DNA from: Buxus sempervirens
Lineage: Eukaryota > Streptophyta > Magnoliopsida > Buxales > Buxaceae
Length of the DNA: 64,000 nucleotides
NCBI GenBank assembly: GCA_947561395.2
Contig: OX387190.1
Coordinates: forward strand, 10,844,858-10,908,857
Reading direction: 5' to 3'
The position numbers and the translations under genes are program-made. The notes beneath the pieces are model-generated. The model was not told the origin of the DNA. It ran no database searches and saw only the letters and a list, made by a program, of their open reading frames with translations. This document shows, in pieces, positions 1-9,764 of this stretch; the stretch's first letter is position 1, and every line of letters begins with the position of its first letter.

Positions 1-701
1 CTAACATATTTATTTATTTTTCTTAATTATTTTTTAGATCATATGCTTAAACATTTGTTACTTTTATAACACCTCTCCTTGCCTCCAAATCCTTGGAAAT
101 AAGAGTAAAAAAATATGGAAAATAAAGTGTAATTTTCAATGACCAAATATGATTGAGTTTTTTTAACTCATGCTTTGTGTAAATAAATTATCATAAGAAA
201 AAAAAAAGGAAAAAACATAAGAAAACAACAAAAAAATAAAAGATTAAATGATGTGGCTAGGTTAAATAAATAAATAAATTTTTTTTTTTTGAAATAACCA
301 AGTACATTGCCCCATGTTGAAATATTTGATTTAGATTTCTTTATTTTGGATTTTTATATATGTAATATATTTTGTATAGGATGTAGCATAGCAATCTCCA
401 TTCCTCCAATGTTTGTACACATGTTATTATAAAAAAAATAAATAAAAAATATATAAAAGATAAAATATAAAAAAATTATATAATAGTAAATCAGCCCAAA
501 TATTATTCAACTAATTTATGGGAACCCGCTTCGGTGGGGCAACCCAGGGTGTTCAAGGACTTCCCTGGGTTGTAATCGGGTCACTTATTCGAAATCACTG
601 GTGCAGACCGAAAATCAACAAGGTGTCTACCTGCACCATTTCAGGTAGTGGCGACTCCATAATACATGTAACACGCTTTTACCGCGCACCCGAGGTGCGC
701 A
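1..701 (+). repeat. 5' LTR (3' part only) of the gag-only Tat element
   Basis: This stretch matches 27879-28580 almost base for base, including the AT-rich stretch and the block starting GGGAACCCGCTTCGG at about 519. It ends in GTGCGCA at 701, five bases before the PBS. The first roughly 1.5 kb of the LTR lies upstream of the window. Small ORFs here are chance readings of LTR sequence. Confidence 0.88.
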
Positions 702-706
702 TAACT

Positions 707-746
707 TGGAGACTCCGCTGGGGATCGAACCCAGAATCTCTGGTTT
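707..746 (+). other. Primer-binding site, tRNA-Arg type, unusually long
   Basis: The site begins TGGAGACTCCGCTGGGGA, the usual Tat primer site for tRNA-Arg with A in place of C at the discriminator position. Complementarity to the tRNA appears to continue past the usual 18 nt. CTGGG, a 7-nt GATCGAA and CCCAG together form the complement of a T arm, and AATCTCTGGTT follows. The spacer from the LTR end is TAACT. The tRNA match is from memory of plant tRNA-Arg; the T-arm geometry is visible directly. Confidence 0.8.
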
Positions 747-2334
747 GATTGAACTCGAAATCGCTAGGGGCTAACCTAGCCGGGTTTGATTAGTTGGATT
801 ATAATGGGTTTATTCTTTGCACATGTGCAAACACTTGCACATGCACGCACACTCTTTTTGTACATATGCACACACTTGCACAAATTGAACAAGGAAGATT
901 TGTCGTCTTACTTAATAAGTTTTGAATGTATGCAAAAACGTATTCTGGGGAGTTATGTCATAAAGGACTAGATAATTGCCTAAGGAAATTGGGTTTTAAG
1001 CGGGACCACTGTGACCCCTCCAATTACCTGGGAACTCTCCCGGAACGTTGTGTGTGTACCGATTCATCACTTTACTATATGAGGCAGTGAAAATTCCTTC
1101 CCATGCACACATGTGTAGTCATGCACACTGTGGTTTGTTTACATGCTTTGATATAAATTGTATGGGGTGATACGCGTGAGGGAGCCCACGTAGGTGATCC
1201 GATTGAATGATTACCAAAACCTAGATCTCTCTAGCAGTCACCATTCTTTATTGTATAAACAAATTTTGGGATGGTATTAGCCTCACGCGCCCATGGCTTG
1301 CCAGGGAAAGCGAGGTAAAACATCCCCTAGGTTTCTGGATTCCTATAGCGCCACTGGTTTTTTGCCGTGATATGCAAGGGTCTAGTACTTGGCTCAGACC
1401 CTTGTAGGCATTTGTCTCGAGCTAGGTACCCTTTTCCTACCTAATGTTCTGATACACCGTACTATGTGAATGATGAATGAAGAAGAGTTGAAATAAGTCT
1501 AAAACCCAAGAGTCCATTAGGGGCACCAACCCTTGCTCCTTTTGCATCAAATTGAGTGGACCCTAGATTTCGGGCTACCTCAACCCTAAACTAAGGAGCT
1601 TACCTAAACTTTGATCAGGGGAACCACCCCAGATCAATGCATTGAGTCCTGAGAGCCGTGGGCCTCGACCCATTGAGTCCATAGGAAGTATCTTGAGTCT
1701 GGATCAGTCTTTAAGCAGATGAAAGCAGGCCAAATCAGAACAAAGAAAGTTAACCCCCTAGAATTAGGCCTTTTCAACCTACCCTTTTTGAATCAAATAT
1801 ATCCTTTCTTAGAGTTCTCAAAAACCCTAAGATTGCATTCTCTTTCAGTTTTTTGAACATCATGTAATTTTCGCCCTAGCTGGCAAGTTGTAAGTTTTAC
1901 ATCAGCAGATGAAAGAGCAAATAAAAGAATAAGGCTGGTCAGGACTTGGGTGTGCTTCCTTACACAAGTATGTCTAGAAGTCGTGCCTTGACAGGCACCA
2001 ACCCTTAGGATCACACACTTTTTATTTCAGTTTAATGCTTTAATTCTAATTTAATTTTGAATAGACAGAACAAAAACATGAAAAAAAGCAGTAAATCAAT
2101 TTCCAAATGCTTGTTGGAAAACCCCCAATTTTCGGTTATACAAAACCACGATATCTGGTCACATTATACCCCTTCCTTCTAATCCTACTCCTTAATTATT
2201 CTAATATTAATACCTATAGGCGTTTCTTAAAGCGCTCATGGATTGAACTTAGATCACACCTGAATGCATCTTATTCACCACTCGGTTTTTGCCCTGGATC
2301 CAAATGATCCAAATTGGTGGCGTTTGAATATGGC

Positions 2335-2720
2335 CCCGTCAAGACCAACCCTTCGGATGAGCCCGGAAGCGGCTATTTTTATCCATTCCCCTGCGGAGAC
2401 ATAAGTCCAAAAATTGTGGTGCCTGGTGACCGATTCTTAAATCGGAGACCAACTGGGTGAACCCGGGTATTTGCTTTTCAGCTTACCCCCTGCAGAGACA
2501 TAAGTCCAAAAATTGTGGTGCTTGGTGACCGATTCTTAAATCAGAGACCAACTGGGTGAACCCGGAGGTGGCTATTTTTAGCCCTTCCCCTATGGATACT
2601 CGACTTGAGTCCAAAAATTGTGGCACCTGGCGACCGATTCTTAAATCGGAGACCAGCTGGGTGAGCCCGGGTGTTGTTGTTTTAGCTCACCCCCTGCGAA
2701 GACATAAGTCCAATCCCGTG
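2335..2720 (+). repeat. Tandem repeat, about 100 bp, 3.5 copies
   Basis: The phrase AGTCCAAAAATTGTGG recurs at about 2404, 2503 and 2608, and a shortened copy starts near 2706. Each unit also carries GACCGATTCTTAAATC and ACCAACTGGGTGA-like segments. The period is about 99 to 105 bp. No protein or RNA function is apparent. Confidence 0.8.
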
Positions 2721-3160
2721 ATATTGAGTTCAATTCATTATAAACAAGTTCCGATTCATTAGGGCATGAACCAAGAGGTTCTATTTCCTTGTCGCAAGCA
2801 ACTAAAATAGATCAAATTCTTTAGGTTCTCTTTCCTTGCTAACTTGATGCGGCTAAAACAGATCAATCCCTTGGGTTCTCTTTCCCAGTCGTCCACAAAA
2901 CGACTAATATAGACCTCTAGACTTTGGGTTCTCTCTCTGAAAGAGTAGAGGACTACTCTTAAGGTCCACGATCTACAACAATTAAAACTTAACAATGCGG
3001 AAACAACACACAGAGATTATACGAGGAAACCTGAATCCAGATCCAGGAAAAACCTCGAGTCTATATGAGGCGACTAAGCCTTAGAATCTCCACTATTGAA
3101 TGAAAGTCAATTACAAAGGAAGACACACTTAACCTTTACAATTGAACTCACTCAACAGCA

Positions 3161-3300
3161 ATCCACAGCTCGAATCCACGAACTGCAACACAACTTGAAT
3201 CCACAAGTTGCAATAGACAATCTATCCAGATCCACAGCTCGAATCCACGAACTGCAACACAGCTTGAATCCACAAGCTGCAATTCACGATCAATCCAGAT
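3161..3300 (+). repeat. 69-bp tandem repeat, two copies
   Basis: ATCCACAGCTCGAATCCACG begins at 3161 and again at 3230, followed in each case by the same arrangement of GAATCCACAAG and TGCAAT. Within each unit ACTTGAATCCACAAGT is itself a short inverted repeat. A 69-bp period keeps frame, so a short ORF shows a 23-residue repeat. I see no evidence that it is translated. Confidence 0.75.
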
Positions 3301-3599
3301 CGTGACAATCACCTCAGAGTCCACTGAGATGATCCAATGCAATAGGAATCCACCTATGCATCAAACAAGGTCGATCACCAATCCAGGAGATCTCACGATC
3401 AAGTGAAGTTCTGAACTGAAGAAGAATCCTCAAACTTCAATTCCAGGTGATCTCTCTCAGATCTCCCCCTCACTCGATCACCGACTCTCTAAAGATCAAT
3501 TGAATGAATCTCGAACACCTCAAGATCCAAAACGAATTAATCAAAAGAAAAAAGTCACTTCAAAAAGAATACAGCTCGTCTATTTAAAGAAGAAATCTC

Positions 3600-3965
3600 A
3601 GATCGCGTCGATCGCTGGTGGCGTCGTAGCGCGATCGGGGTAGACAGCTGGAAGCGAACTCAATCCCGCTCAGATCCAAATAGACTCAGGTATGGGCGCG
3701 CTGCCAGAGCGTTGCTAGCGGGAGGGAACGCGGCATGTGCACAGCTGATATGTAGACTCTTCAATCTTGCTCTGCGCTACCAGCGGCGTGTCGGCGTCGC
3801 CTTACGAAGCCAGTACGCGTGCTTTACTTTCAAAGTGCTATATCACTTAAGCGCTGCCAGCGGAGTGTTAGCGGCGTTCTTCATTGCAAGTGCCTTTACG
3901 AAATGTTCTTCTTTTAGAAGTCTTTACATTTCCTTGAGCTACCAGCGGCGTGGTAGCTGTGTGGC
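3600..3965 (+). repeat. GC-rich block of repeated GCTACCAGCGGCG-type motifs
   Basis: Within an AT-rich leader this block holds several variants of GCT(A/G)CCAGCGG and GCGTNGC: near 3600-3640, 3690-3730, 3770-3805, 3850-3880 and 3940-3965. Several pair with neighbouring GGTAGC or CGCTGG to form short stems. The layout resembles the hairpin cassettes of the other Tat elements in the window, but with a different motif. Confidence 0.5.
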
Positions 3966-4094
3966 AGCCTCACTTTCCTCTTTACTAAATTCATAGAATT
4001 TATATTTTGATTCTGCACATCTTGAAGATTATTAGAGGATATAATTTGTCAAACATTTGCCATATAAGGAGTGTGAGTTTTCACACTTACAATC

Positions 4095-4400
4095 CCAGTT
4101 GCCTTTATGCAACTAAAATAGATCAATACCTTGGGTTCTCTTTCCCAATTGTCCACAGACGACTAAAACAGACCACTAGACATTGGGTTCTCTCTCCCAG
4201 TTGCCTTTGGGCAACTAAAATAGATCACTACCTTGGGTTCTCTCTCCCAGTTTTCTACAGACGACTAAAACAGAACAGTAGACATAGGGTTTTCTCTCCC
4301 AGTTGTCTTTGCGCTGCTAAAATAGATCATTCCTTCTGGTTTTCTCTCTGAGTTGCCTTTATGTAACTAAGAATGATACATTTTCAAAGATTCCCCTTGA
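4095..4400 (+). repeat. Tandem array of about 60-bp units with small hairpins
   Basis: Units contain TTGGGTTCTCTCTCCCAGTTG followed by a mini-hairpin such as GTTGCCTTTATGCAAC or GTTGCCTTTGGGCAAC, then TAAAATAGATCA. Five to six units run from about 4095 to 4390. Two or three related units lie at 2775-2965 in the same leader (CCCAGTCGTCCACAAAACGACT). The repeated phrases and the self-complementary part of each unit are direct observations. Confidence 0.75.
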
Positions 4401-4616
4401 GTTGCTTCCACACAGCTAAATCAAATCACAAATTTGATCTCGATTGACCATGGCAAAGAAAAAAAATTAAGAATCCGCAAATAGGTTCTAAAAATAAAAA
4501 AAATGTATATATGATTAATTGCCAAAGAAATGCACAAACTTCTGCAAAATGATCAACAGGTATCCAAAATTGCTCCCAGAAGCCCATAAAATCTTCGATC
4601 TCGCAAAAGATTGGAT

Positions 4617-4741
4617 ATGGATGCACAAGGAAATCAGACTCCGCCAGCTCAGTACCAAGCGGAATCTAGTGAAACCCAAGTGGTTAACGACCTAACCCAA
4701 GAGGTCAAAAACATGACTATGGTTATTCAGTCCCTCATGGC
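4617..4741 (+). pseudogene. gag: gag, N-terminal fragment (gag-only Tat element)
   Basis: This is the start of the structural polyprotein of the plus-strand Tat element, which would form the virus-like particle and package RNA. I place the start at ATG 4617; a TTG two codons upstream is in frame but is an unlikely start. The fragment encodes about 41 residues rich in Q, S and T, then ends at the insertion point. The last five bases, ATGGC (4737-4741), are the target site duplicated on the other side at 22025-22029, and the reading frame resumes there. Reading past 4741 runs into LTR sequence of the inserted element. Confidence 0.75.
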
Positions 4742-6824
4742 TGTGAGACATGGGAAAAATCACTGGGATGATTCACCTTCCGTCAACACACGGGCTCAAC
4801 GTAAAAATGGGAGAGTCACCACCATTCAGATTTTGGGTGTGAATGGACACCAAAAGATTCAAAAATAAGCAAAAAGAGCTTAAAAGCAAATTCTAGAGTA
4901 AAAATAACTCTACTTGAAAATCAAATCCAGAGATGGGTAAGGGGATTAGATTATGAACGGGGGAAGGTATTAGGCACCCCCATTCACCCACACAAGGTGG
5001 TTGCCAAGTGTTTGTTCATGCAAAAAGATAGGAAAGCTTGCTAAAAATCATTAAAAACCTTGGAAAAGAATTCAACCAATGTGTGGTATCTTCACATGAG
5101 AAATCTAAATGGATTCCAGATCTTCTTTTATGTCAATATCACTTCTAGAATATCAAAAATAAATGGAAATCAAAGCAAAGATTGCAAAAGGCTAAGTTGA
5201 GTGAAATCCGGAAAATTCGGTAAAAGATAATGCCATTTGTCTTGAAATCATTCAAATCCAACTTTAAATTGAATCAAACCAAATCCATTAGAAAGATTAT
5301 GGTAAATAAGATATTCATGCAAAATTTCAAGTAGATCCGGTTGAAAACTTAGGAGTTATGCCTCCTTTAAAATTGCTGCTGGAGATAATTAAAAGTGGCA
5401 AGTGGGCAACTTTGGAAACTTATCTAGAAACATCTGCTCCATATAAATCCATGAAATTTGGTGTGAGTGAAGTATGTATGGCCATCTTTCAGATGAAACT
5501 AGCCTCATACAAAAATTCATTTGGATGTGCCTTGGGTGGTCTCCCGAACAGGCCCCGAAGATCACAGATTTACCCAGAAAAGTGCTGTTGAACAGCTCTG
5601 AGTAAATCTGTTGCTCACGACACAAATGGAGTCAAACAATTATGAAACCAATTGGATTTAAAAATAGACTCATAAAGGAGTGCCCAGAAACAAAAATCAC
5701 TCGAATCGGATTTAAAACAAACACATGGCGCTTAGTCGAAGTGACAGGTTTCGTATTCAGATCTGAAATGATCTATCAACTTCGACAGAGAGGTGTCAAA
5801 AATCTGCTTGATAGAAATTTATGAAATTTTACAGGCACAAACGAGACAGCCTCACCTTTCCCATGGCTCTAGAATCACTCCAAAATTCATCCGGACGATG
5901 AAGTTATGAGTGTCCGAAGTTGGGGTACAGTTGCTGTCAAGTTAAGCCATTTTTGGAGAAAATCAATTCAAAACAGTGACAAGAGGTGTGTGATCCGTGC
6001 AAGATAGATCAAAATCACTTGAAAATCATTTAAAGACATTCCAGAATTGCTTGGGGCTATTTATTTCAGATTTATCACAATAAATGCAATAAATCCGAAA
6101 TATGAGCCTATCCCACCAAAAGCCCGTGCTATGTATGTGTAGATGTAAAAATCATTCCAACAACGTAACAAAGATAGCATGCATTCATATCAATCAAAAT
6201 AAGGTTCTAAAACAACCTAGGGTTCTGTTCCATTATCGTTTCCCTTAGTTCTCTCTCCCCGTTAAACACGGTTCTTCAAGATAATCTTGGAGTACTTTGA
6301 ACATGGAACGGTTTTCAAAGAATCACAAGGCTTATAGCATGCATTTAGATCAATAAAAAGGATCTAGAACACCCTAGGGTTCCGTTCCATTATCGTTTCC
6401 CTTATTTCTCTCTCCTCGTTAAACACAGTTCTTCAAGATAATCTTGGGGTACTTTGAATATGGAACAGTTTTCAAAGATTCAAAAGGCTTATTCAAGAGA
6501 GGTTCTAGCACTAGGATCAATCCCCAGTCTCGTTTCTCCTAGATCCCGCCTACACGTTTTACGGCTAGGGGGAGTCTTGAGATACTTTGAGCCGGGGAAG
6601 GGTTTTCATACACACATCAAGGCCTTATTCTACAGAAAGGTAGAAGAAGAGATCTAGATCTAGAAATGTAAAAACAAAAATTAAAAAGAGGTTTGAGGCT
6701 TACCTGGGTTCTGAAAGCACTTCCGCAGCAATTTCCCTCTTCTCTCGGAGCTCTTCTTGGCAAAAGTTCTTGGCAAGAATTGTTGGCAAAAGAGTTAATC
6801 GCCATTTGCTTAAGGAGGAGCCTC

Positions 6825-6834
6825 CTATTTATAG
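6825..6834 (-). promoter_or_regulatory. TATA box of the Tat LTR promoter
   Basis: The minus strand reads CTATAAATAG about 410 bp from the LTR start, a normal position for the end of U3. The same sequence is conserved in the other LTR at 21607-21616 and in the solo LTR near 55703. Transcription would start some 25-30 bp further along the minus strand. Confidence 0.7.
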
Positions 6835-6999
6835 GCAAAGGCTAGGGTTAGGGTTGGTGAGGTGGTAGACACAACATAAGATCTATAGCCCACCAACCTT
6901 AACCCTAAGGTTATTTCTGAGATTTCCACTCATTTAATGAGGGATATGATGGTAAAAGGTGAAAGCTCTCGGAAAACCCTAATTTTGAGCAAAACTAGT

Positions 7000-7142
7000 G
7001 TATCCGGCATGTCAGGTCGGATACACTAGCGCCTATGTGTATCCGGCATATGTTGCCAGATACATTAAGGGCTACTTGTATCCGGCATGTTCCATCGGAT
7101 TCGAACAGATGCACTTGTATCCGACCTGAGTTGTCGGATACA
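7000..7142. repeat. Hairpin cassette, four GTATCCGGC/GCCGGATAC units (U3)
   Basis: Four imperfect inverted repeats of about 25 bp each pair GTATCC(G)GC-type arms with (G)TCGGATAC-type arms, separated by short spacers such as ACTAGCGCCTATGT. They lie about 165 bp upstream of the TATA box in the element's direction. The other LTR has the same four at 21782-21924, and a related array sits in the leader at 17819-17954. Confidence 0.8.
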
Positions 7143-7243
7143 AGGAAAACTTGCTTTTTTTACATTTTTGTGCTGGTTTCAAAGGAAGCAATGATTTTTG
7201 CTGATTATTGATCATTTTTACTGTGCAATTTGGGGTGTCTACA

Positions 7244-7256
7244 ACTGCCCCTCTTT
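7244..7256 (-). other. Polypurine tract of the nested Tat element
   Basis: The minus strand reads AAAGAGGGGCAGT directly before the 3' LTR start TGTAGACACC. This primes plus-strand DNA synthesis. The plus-strand Tat element has a nearly identical tract at 26334-26346. Confidence 0.9.
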
Positions 7257-7654
7257 GCGGGAGTTGCGAAGCAATGAGCTGCAAAGATTAGACAAGCCCA
7301 AATTGCACTCCCTTAACCTTGATTTGCTTGGTTCAATTCAATTTTGTAAAAATAATTTTTTGGTGAAGATTTGCCAAAAAGCCCTAACTTTAAGGAGGCA
7401 TTTCTCCAAGAATTCTTAAATTCCACTGAGCTCTCGTGGCTATGAAGTGGATTTTAAGCCCAAAAATATGATTTTTTGAAAACTGATTTTTTTTATCAAA
7501 CCAATTAAAAAAATTGAGTGGATATCTTTCTTTTGACTAGCACATTTCCCTTAATTGTCCCAAATTCCACTGAGCTCTCGTGGCTGTGAAGTGGATTTTA
7601 AGGCAAAATAAGGATTTTTTGTGAAAATAGCGGACTTTGTAGCACATTTTTGCT
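7257..7654. other. Spacer between PPT and pyrimidine tract
   Basis: No gene is visible. AAATTCCACTGAGCTCTCGT occurs twice (about 7420 and 7561), each time followed by GGCT(A/G)TGAAGTGGATTTTAAG, as an imperfect direct repeat with a period near 141 bp. An upstream exon for the following opposite-strand ORF could lie here, but I could not identify one. Confidence 0.5.
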
Positions 7655-7822
7655 CTCTTTTTTTTCTTCTTTTCTCTTTTTTTTCTTTTTTTTTTCTTTT
7701 CTTTTTCTCTTTTTTCTTGTTTTTCTCCTTTTTTCTCTTTTTTTTTTTTGTTTTTTCTTCTCTTTTTTCCTTTTTTCTCTTTTTTTTTCTTTTTTTTTTT
7801 TTGCTTTTTTTTTTCTTTTGCA
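7655..7822 (+). repeat. Pyrimidine tract (CTTTT)n
   Basis: About 170 bp of almost pure C/T on the plus strand. It creates long spurious ORFs of phenylalanine (plus) or lysine/arginine (minus). It lies just upstream of a possible 3' splice site (TTTGCAG, ending about 7852) of the following plus-strand ORF, so it may act as an oversized polypyrimidine tract. Confidence 0.85.
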
Positions 7823-7852
7823 ATACACTGAAATATCTTTCCTCCTTTGCAG

Positions 7853-8746
7853 CTTTGGCTACTTGACCATCTGAGTCAGATTGAGGAAATCAATCGGCAC
7901 TTCTTCCCAAGCTTGAAAGGTCCCATCTTGATGAGCAACCGGGGGTGTCCTCACATTCCAGGGGGTAAACAGGGCTGGTTTTCTTTCTTGGCTACACTTC
8001 AGGATGATCAGGTGAGGTGGCCTGGTACTTATCAGCCCAATGCAGAGACTGTGATCAGTTTCCGAGACCGCAACTTTTTGGTTCTAGCTGGCTTGAGACA
8101 CGCGGTGCTTTACCTCCCTTTGCGGGTTCTTCGTCAATTCAGAGCAACCCAGGGGATTATAATCCCGAGTGGATATGAGGACCACCTTGAGCCACTTTCA
8201 CCAGCCACCATGAAGCTGAATGCTTGGTTGATGAGGGAGTGGTCTTATGTTCGCTTCATGCGGGGCCCAGTCTTCTCAGAGTCCCATGTGAATGACTACC
8301 TCTTCTGGATCAGGAAGCAGATACAGAGTCAGGCTCCAGTACCCGAAGATTCTCCTGCAGTCTTGGCTCCTACTTATGAGGATATCTTGGAGTCTGAAAG
8401 AGCTTCTCACAGGCGCCTTCAGCAGATTTGGGTATGAGAGGCCCAGGAGCTTAGGATATGGGGCCTTGACATGGAAAGGCAACTTGCTGAGCAGGTATCC
8501 CGCCGTCTTGCTATGGAAAAGCAACTTGAGGAGCATAGGCAGGCTCGCTGTCTTGAAGTCTGAGCATTGAGGCAGAAGCACCAGGATGCTTTAGCCAGCC
8601 TTAGGAGCATGAGGATCAGTCAGACCCTTTCAGATGAGGTTATTTCCTTCTTGAGTGATCCCGATGCAGAGGAGGCCTCTGGAGTTATTACGGCTCAGGC
8701 AGCTCGGATTCGGGAGCTTGAGAAGCGGCTAGGAGACAGGGACTAG
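7853..8746 (+). pseudogene. Opposite-strand accessory ORF carried by the Tat element
   Basis: This ORF runs against the direction of the element, between integrase and the 3' LTR, where some Tat elements carry an extra antisense ORF. One frame stays open for about 300 codons from 7847 to TAG 8744-8746, broken only by TGA at 8435-8437 and about 8561. The N-terminal part contains LWLLDHL and, later, LPLRVLRQF; a W-rich middle follows, and the last 100 residues are charged and likely coiled coil (repeats of ERQLAEQ/MEKQLEEH type, ending ARIRELEKRLGDRD). It resembles plant proteins of the DUF7745/plant-mobile-domain type found in transposons; I recall this rather than tested it. TTTGCAG after a long pyrimidine tract suggests the visible part is a downstream exon, with the 7847 ATG straddling the splice site. 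Confidence 0.6.
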
Positions 8747-9764
8747 CCTTATTTCCTGCATATTCTTTTTTTTTCTTTTTATACCTTAGTACGAAATTGA
8801 ACTCCAAAAGTGGAAAGCCAAAGTATTTGATTCAAAATAAATTTTTTATATTATTGGCCTCAGAATGCTCAGATGCTTGTAAAAACAAAGGTTTTATGAA
8901 AAGTATTTGATTTCTCATCACTGGCCAAAGTATAGTTTTTCCTTTTTATTTTTTTTTTGAAATTTGGTCCATACACTTAATCACCCATAATTAAATGAAT
9001 TAAAACCAGGTTAAATAATGAAGAGGGTAGTCCAAGTAATAATGAAGGATCAAAACCGTCCATCTTAGGACCTTTAGAGTCATCCCTAAATGCCTTTTCT
9101 TCCAGAATTGACCATGTTACCCAATCTGCTCAGTCTCAGTACTTGTGCTGATTTCTCTTCAAGCTGGGGTCGCCATGATCAACTCAACCACTGATTTTTT
9201 TTTAATTTTAATTTTAATTTTTCTTTTCTTCTTGCCAATATTGCCCCTAGCGCCAGTTAAGGTTTTCACTAGGGCCGGCTTCTGCATTCCGTCAGCACCA
9301 ATTTCACTCTGAAATTTGAATGAACATACTAAGATCACCGAGGACTTAGAAATAGGACGAAACAAAGGCTAGGCTTGGTTTATGAAAGAAGAGGTATTAA
9401 AGGCTCAAAATTTTTCAAATGTGGAAATAGGTCGACCGGACTTACAGTCATGATGAATTTAACCCTTTTTCCCCAAATTGCATCCTTTTCCTCTCTTTTC
9501 ACACTTGGCTTTCATTTGCCATTTTTCTTTGCTCTTTCTCTCTCTTTTTTTCTTATTTTTGTTCCAATTGGCCTTGCCCCAATTTGTTTTGCCCCAATGT
9601 AAGACTGCAAGTCCGGTTTAGGTTTATCAAAGAAACAAACCGGCTCAACTTGGCTAGACTAGGGATTAAAATTTTGAAGGGAATAAAGAAGGATGGCCTC
9701 GGATCATTTCCTAGTAATGTTCAATCAAGGAAAATACCTTTTTACTGCATCAGAGTTAATTGGC
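8747..9764. other. 3' untranslated part between integrase and accessory ORF
   Basis: No supported gene. The stretch is AT-rich, with poly-T runs near 8767, 8945 and 9187. The integrase reading frame is lost near 9850 by frameshift, and fragments of its tail may extend into 9765-9850. Confidence 0.5.

Larger units (their letters stand above)
747..4616 (+). other. Untranslated leader of the gag-only Tat element
   Basis: About 3.9 kb lies between the PBS and gag with no ORF that looks coding. Long leaders are normal in Tat/Ogre elements. It contains a run of CACA/GCAC-rich sequence (820-890), three tandem arrays and a GC-rich motif block, described separately. Bases 972-2330 show nothing recognisable beyond AT-rich sequence and phrases such as CCTAGGTTTC. 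ORFs at 3096-3305 and 4007-4351 are translations of tandem repeats. Confidence 0.6.
4742..7243 (-). repeat. 3' LTR of the nested Tat element
   Basis: The 2,502-bp LTR starts (minus strand) TGTAGACACCCC and ends GTCTCACA. It contains a roughly 157-bp internal tandem duplication (CTAGGGTTC(T/C)GTTCCATTATCG at about 6218 and 6375), a TATA box at 6825-6834 and a hairpin array at 7000-7142. Apparent ORFs such as 6454-6657 recur with changes in the other LTR and are not genes. Confidence 0.95.

Noticed and set aside
707-746. Partial tRNA-Arg gene
   Set aside because: Only the complement of the 3' half of a tRNA is present, without D or anticodon arms, and its position 5 bp after an LTR end fits a PBS.
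4007-4351. 114-residue ORF with repeats
   Set aside because: It is the translation of the hairpin tandem array in the leader and has no start context or homology.
6454-6657. Small protein repeated at 21236-21439
   Set aside because: Both are the same place in the two LTRs of one element; changes include radical substitutions and there is no family resemblance.
7551-7874. Lysine-rich and phenylalanine-rich proteins
   Set aside because: They are translations of a pyrimidine tract in several frames on both strands.
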